Assembly: GCA_036571765.1 (NCBI GenBank)
Contig: BROE01000015.1
Location: 1,260,224 to 1,324,223 of the forward strand
DNA: 64,000 bases
Source of the DNA: Plecoglossus altivelis
Taxonomy: Eukaryota; Chordata; Actinopteri; Osmeriformes; Plecoglossidae
Reading direction: 5' to 3'
Below, one piece after another: positions 60,963 through 64,000 of the stretch. The position numbers and the translations under genes are program-made. The notes below the pieces were generated by a model. It did no database searches and was not told the DNA's origin. It was given only the letters and a program-made list of their open reading frames with translations. Within the stretch, counting starts at the first letter, position 1, and each line of letters begins with the position of its first letter.

Positions 60963-62339
60963 AAACAACAAAATCCATTGTTCAGCTTAGTCATAGTAAA
61001 TGTCATTTTAAGCAGCCACAGGGCTGGGGACTGAGATTGGCACAGACAGAGGGGTGAGGAAAGGGACCAAGAACTCGCTGTTATATGTCAGTTGGATTGA
61101 TATCCACTTGGCCACTAGATCCAGCTTTAGCAGACTGTCACAGATCGATATCCATTGGAGACCAACGGCCAGGCACGTGCACAATTCATACACAGAATAA
61201 TTCAAAGTGCTTTACAGACAAAGATAGGTATAAGATAAGTAAAAGAGCATATATAACAATTACAATTAAAACTATGAATTAAAACGCTTAAATTAAATTC
61301 AAAGATTATAATTGAGGACTCATTTAAAATTTAATTAAAAGAGAAGCATTCCGATCAAATATTTTCAGTTGTCGTATGCACAGCTAGAAAGAACGGACTT
61401 GAACATTGTCAGAGTAGAGCCCTAACATCGTCAGGAAGAGTGTTCCAGATTTTTGCAGCATAAAATGCTGCTTCACCGCATTTAGTCCTGTCTCTGGGTA
61501 CCAGCAGAAGACCTTTCCCTGAGGTTCTCAGAGTTTGAGATGATTCATATGGAACCACCATATCAGTTGTACTTTGGTGCTGCTAAGCCATCGAGAGACT
61601 TGTACATAAGCAGAGCTATTTAAAAGTAAATTTTCGGAGCGACATGAAGCCAGTGCAGAGACCTGAGGATAGGACTAATATGGTCATACTTCCTGGTTTT
61701 AGTCAGGACCCAAGCAGCAGCGTTCTGGATTTACTGCAGCTGTCTTACGGCTTGTTTAGTGAGTCCAGTGAGCAGACCATTGCAGTAGTCTAACCTGCTA
61801 GAGATAAACGCATCAATAAGTCTCTCTAGGTCAGGTTTAGACTGTAAACCTTTGATTCTGGCACTGGTTTTGAGATGGTACAATGCTGATGATGTTAGAG
61901 ATTTATTGTGACTGTTGAAGTTCAAGTCGGAGTCCATGATTACCCCTAGATTTCTAACCTGACTTGTAGGTTTTAGTGAAAGAGACTCAAGGTGACTACA
62001 GACACTTGCTCTTTGTTTCTGTGGGCCAAAGATGATTATTTCAGTCTTGTCTGTGTTCAGCGGGAGAATAATGTCTCTCATCCACAAATTGATCTGGATG
62101 CAGTGACAGAGTGAATCCACAGGTCCATATTCACCTGCTGTCAGTGAGATGTAAATCTGTGTGTCATCTGCATGATTGTGGTAGGAGGCGTTATTGCTGC
62201 GTATGAACTGGCCTAACAGGAGCATGTAAATATTGAACAAAAAAGGTCCCAGGATGGACCCCTGGGACACCCCACAGGCCAGGTGCATTTGGTCTGAAAC
62301 AGTTTTACGATAAAAAAAAAAAAAAAGTTACCCATTGTA

Positions 62340-62728
62340 TTAAAATCATTATTATTCCTCCGTAAGGAGGAAAACTATTGTTATTGTTGGTTTTATTATT
62401 ACTAGGATACCGCCGAAGGTGGAAACCTATTGTTATTGTCAGTTTTATTATTATTATTATGTTTATTCCATTGGAGTCAATGGCAGCCCCTGGACCACAA
62501 CTATAAAAAGTGGGGAATTTTGGCATCGTGAAACTGCACAACATTAGTAACTGCCACAGCCAACCTGGTCCACTTGAGACCAAAGGGGGGTGCTACAGGC
62601 CACATCCCAATGTTCACATTTTCAAAGTGATGCCATATGTATCCCATCTGTCCCAAAAATCTGAAATTCATTCAATATGCTTTGTTTCTCACAAGGAACA
62701 AAAAAAACTATTGAAAACCTATAATGGC
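62340..62728. repeat. Repeat related to the 29.2-kb hairpin array
   Basis: TCCTCCGTAAGGAGGAAAACTATTG at 62357 and GATACCGCCGAAGGTGGAAACCTATTG at 62404 are hairpin units of the same form as at 29275-29560, with TTATTATTA spacers. Sequence after them (CATTGGAGTCAATGGCAGCCCCTGGACCACAAC) belongs to the same kind of composite repeat. No coding content. Confidence 0.65.
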
Positions 62729-62730
62729 TG

Positions 62731-62960
62731 TGTTACGTAATTCTTAAATTAGAACACAGAGACGTTGAAGCTAAGTAAGTTTTAATGCTTGCCAGCAAAG
62801 AGACAAGTCTGGTCCTGGTTACAAAGTTGTCTAAAGTCTTGTCTCCAAGCTCAACCATTTATACAGTCAACAACACAAACAATTCTCAATAGTCATTGGT
62901 TCATCAAAAAAATGCTGTTCAATCAGGAGAGACCCTAGATGGTAAGGTGAGTTCATTTAC
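62731..62960 (-). mobile_element. LTR-like fragment with TATA box
   Basis: On the minus strand: CCAATGACTATTGAGAATTG, then TATAAATGG (about 62869-62861), then GAGCTTGGAGACAAGAC, ending in TTACGTAACA at 62731, the expected CA end of an LTR. It shares about 85 nt with 32041-32126 in the opposite orientation. No internal retroelement genes seen in the window. Confidence 0.5.
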
Positions 62961-64000
62961 ATAATAATGTATCAAGTATTTGGGGTTAAACCCCAAGGGA
63001 TGGATCACTGCGAACCTGCCCATCATTGGAAGAAGAATACCCCCCAGAGTCCAGACACTGGTGGTGGTGGCAATGACTGATGACCCAGGTAGACGAGGTG
63101 AAGACTAGACAGCTGGCGGTGACAGGGAGGTGGAGGGTAGCGCACTTGATAGCATGGACAACTAAGCAGGGATAGAATCATATTTAAAGACAAAGGTTCA
63201 TCATGATAGGCTGACAGCTATGAGGAGGATTTGACAGCGTTAATTGATAGTGTTAGGCAATGCTGAAACCGGATGATGCCCGAAAAGAATCGGGAAAGTA
63301 GAGCGTTCCTAGTGGCGGAGATTTAGAATTGTATAGTGGCTGAGTGCAGGGTCTTGCCTGATTGAACTTGCACACAGCATCTCGTGTAGTTCTGTGATTC
63401 TTCTTCTTCTTAAAAGAACATGATCAGTTTACTTTTGACCGCTTGCTTCCAAACTTCTATCCAGGTGGTAAGAACTTGCACCACACATTCCTAAATCTAC
63501 AGGCGGGCATCTGTCCCTATTGGTCAGTTGTCCCTTTAGGAGGTCACTCTATGGAAAAGGTAAACAAATTACTTTTCCTCAAACAGACCCTTAGACGATT
63601 ACATTACTCAGACAGAGGAAAAAGCTTACTCACACCCCAGATTAGTTAAATTGGGTTCTGTAGGAAACAAAGTTTCATTAGGATCTTTTATTCCAAAATT
63701 GTTTGTCCACTAAAGCCAACCAAAATCAGTAACGTAATCTAACAGGAAGTTGGGTCATAGCTCAGCAAAACTTTGCAGTATCAACACCAAACTTGATGTG
63801 CCATGTAGAGGACACTACACCATATTACCAAATGCAAGGGCAATGTCATACCTCCAAAAGTGATTGAATGAAAGTAAATCAAACCTATTTCCAATGCTAA
63901 AATATTTGTTTATAGAAATACCTATCAAAAACTGATAGTCTGATTCAATCACAAGTTCATATGAAGACTCTTGACAACGCATTGTATACAAATCTGAGAA
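62961..64000. other. ctif intron, repeats of unknown class
   Basis: 63010-63410 is GC-balanced and unlike its surroundings (AGCTGGCGGTGACAGGGAGGTGG, GTGGCGGAGATT); it may be the body of the LTR-type element but has no readable gene. 63720-63860 resembles the modular repeat at 21.0-23.5 kb (CACCAAACTTGATG, GAGGACACTAC). No ctif exon seen. Confidence 0.4.

Larger units (their letters stand above)
58655..62311 (-). mobile_element. L2-like LINE, 5'-truncated, carrying a nested hAT element
   Basis: The minus-strand frame 62288-61731 (185 codons) encodes the reverse transcriptase second half: GVSQGSILGPFLF (motif B), HADDTQIYIS (motif C, with the usual Tyr replaced by His), NLGVIMDSDLNFNSH and DYCNGLLTGLTKQAVRQLQ. 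Stop-ridden sequence continues to about 61450 (NAAAWVLTKTRKYDHISPILRSLHWL). 3' UTR phrases lie at 61206 (CAAAGTGCTTTACAGAC), 60820 (ACCCTCAAGGAAGACAAGGAAAAAC) and 58655-58680 (TCAAATCAAAAGTTATTTGTATAG), the 3' end. The 5' part beyond motif B is missing. It lies antisense inside the ctif intron. Confidence 0.85.

Noticed and set aside
1..64000. CRISPR array, phage, operon or bacterial mobile system
   Set aside because: Introns with GT/AG borders, vertebrate genes and fish transposons throughout; no spaced identical repeats with unique spacers of CRISPR type.

Overview
The window is vertebrate nuclear DNA and most likely from a teleost fish. It contains pieces of two host genes, both cut by the window edges, in AT-rich non-coding DNA full of decayed fish-type transposons. 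Left edge (minus strand): the first coding exon of a zbtb7-family gene, best matched to zbtb7c, with its BTB/POZ domain and acidic tract; the zinc fingers lie beyond base 1. Right part (plus strand): four exons of ctif, the cap-binding-complex-dependent translation initiation factor (50350-50574, 51466-51537, 57964-58092, 58348-58421); the rest lies beyond base 64000. The two genes point away from each other. As far as I recall, ZBTB7C and CTIF are also neighbours in human, which supports both identifications. No bacterial, phage, CRISPR or operon-like structure is present, and I recognised no tRNA or rRNA gene.

Layout. 1-991: zbtb7c exon. 992 to about 44.5 kb: non-coding DNA (5' intron/upstream of zbtb7c and spacer), with simple repeats up to 20.9 kb, a modular repeat at 21.0-23.5 kb, a Rex/RTE-like LINE 3' end at 23.7-24.46 kb, hairpin-forming repeat units at 29.2-30.3 kb, a Tc1/mariner remnant joined to an unidentified short ORF at 30.8-31.43 kb, LTR-like sequence at 31.6-32.25 kb, a TTAA-flanked MITE at 35.87-36.20 kb, a LINE/SINE tail at 37.4 kb, an internally deleted Tc1/mariner at 38.8-39.8 kb, a SINE at 40.9 kb and a decayed LINE 5' half at 41.7-43.4 kb. 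44.56-44.84 kb: candidate ctif promoter and non-coding first exon. 46.38-47.16 kb: AT-only array containing a 64-nt perfect palindrome. 50.35-58.42 kb: ctif exons; the large third intron-like gap (51538-57963) holds a Tc1 pseudogene, a BEL/Pao integrase fragment, a GC-rich LINE fragment and another Tc1/mariner end. 58.65-62.31 kb: an L2-like LINE carrying a nested hAT element. 62.34-64.0 kb: further repeats.

The host genes are unrelated in function: one encodes a nuclear transcription factor, the other a cytoplasmic translation factor. The transposons are almost all broken by stops, frameshifts or deletions. All identifications come from reading the sequence and recalled family features; no search was run. 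Nothing here amounts to a clearly new biological system. The best candidates for novelty are an extra in-frame Ser/Gly/Arg-rich ctif exon, the 64-nt palindrome, a four-copy 31-nt hairpin module and an unassigned ~107-codon reading frame fused to a transposon end.
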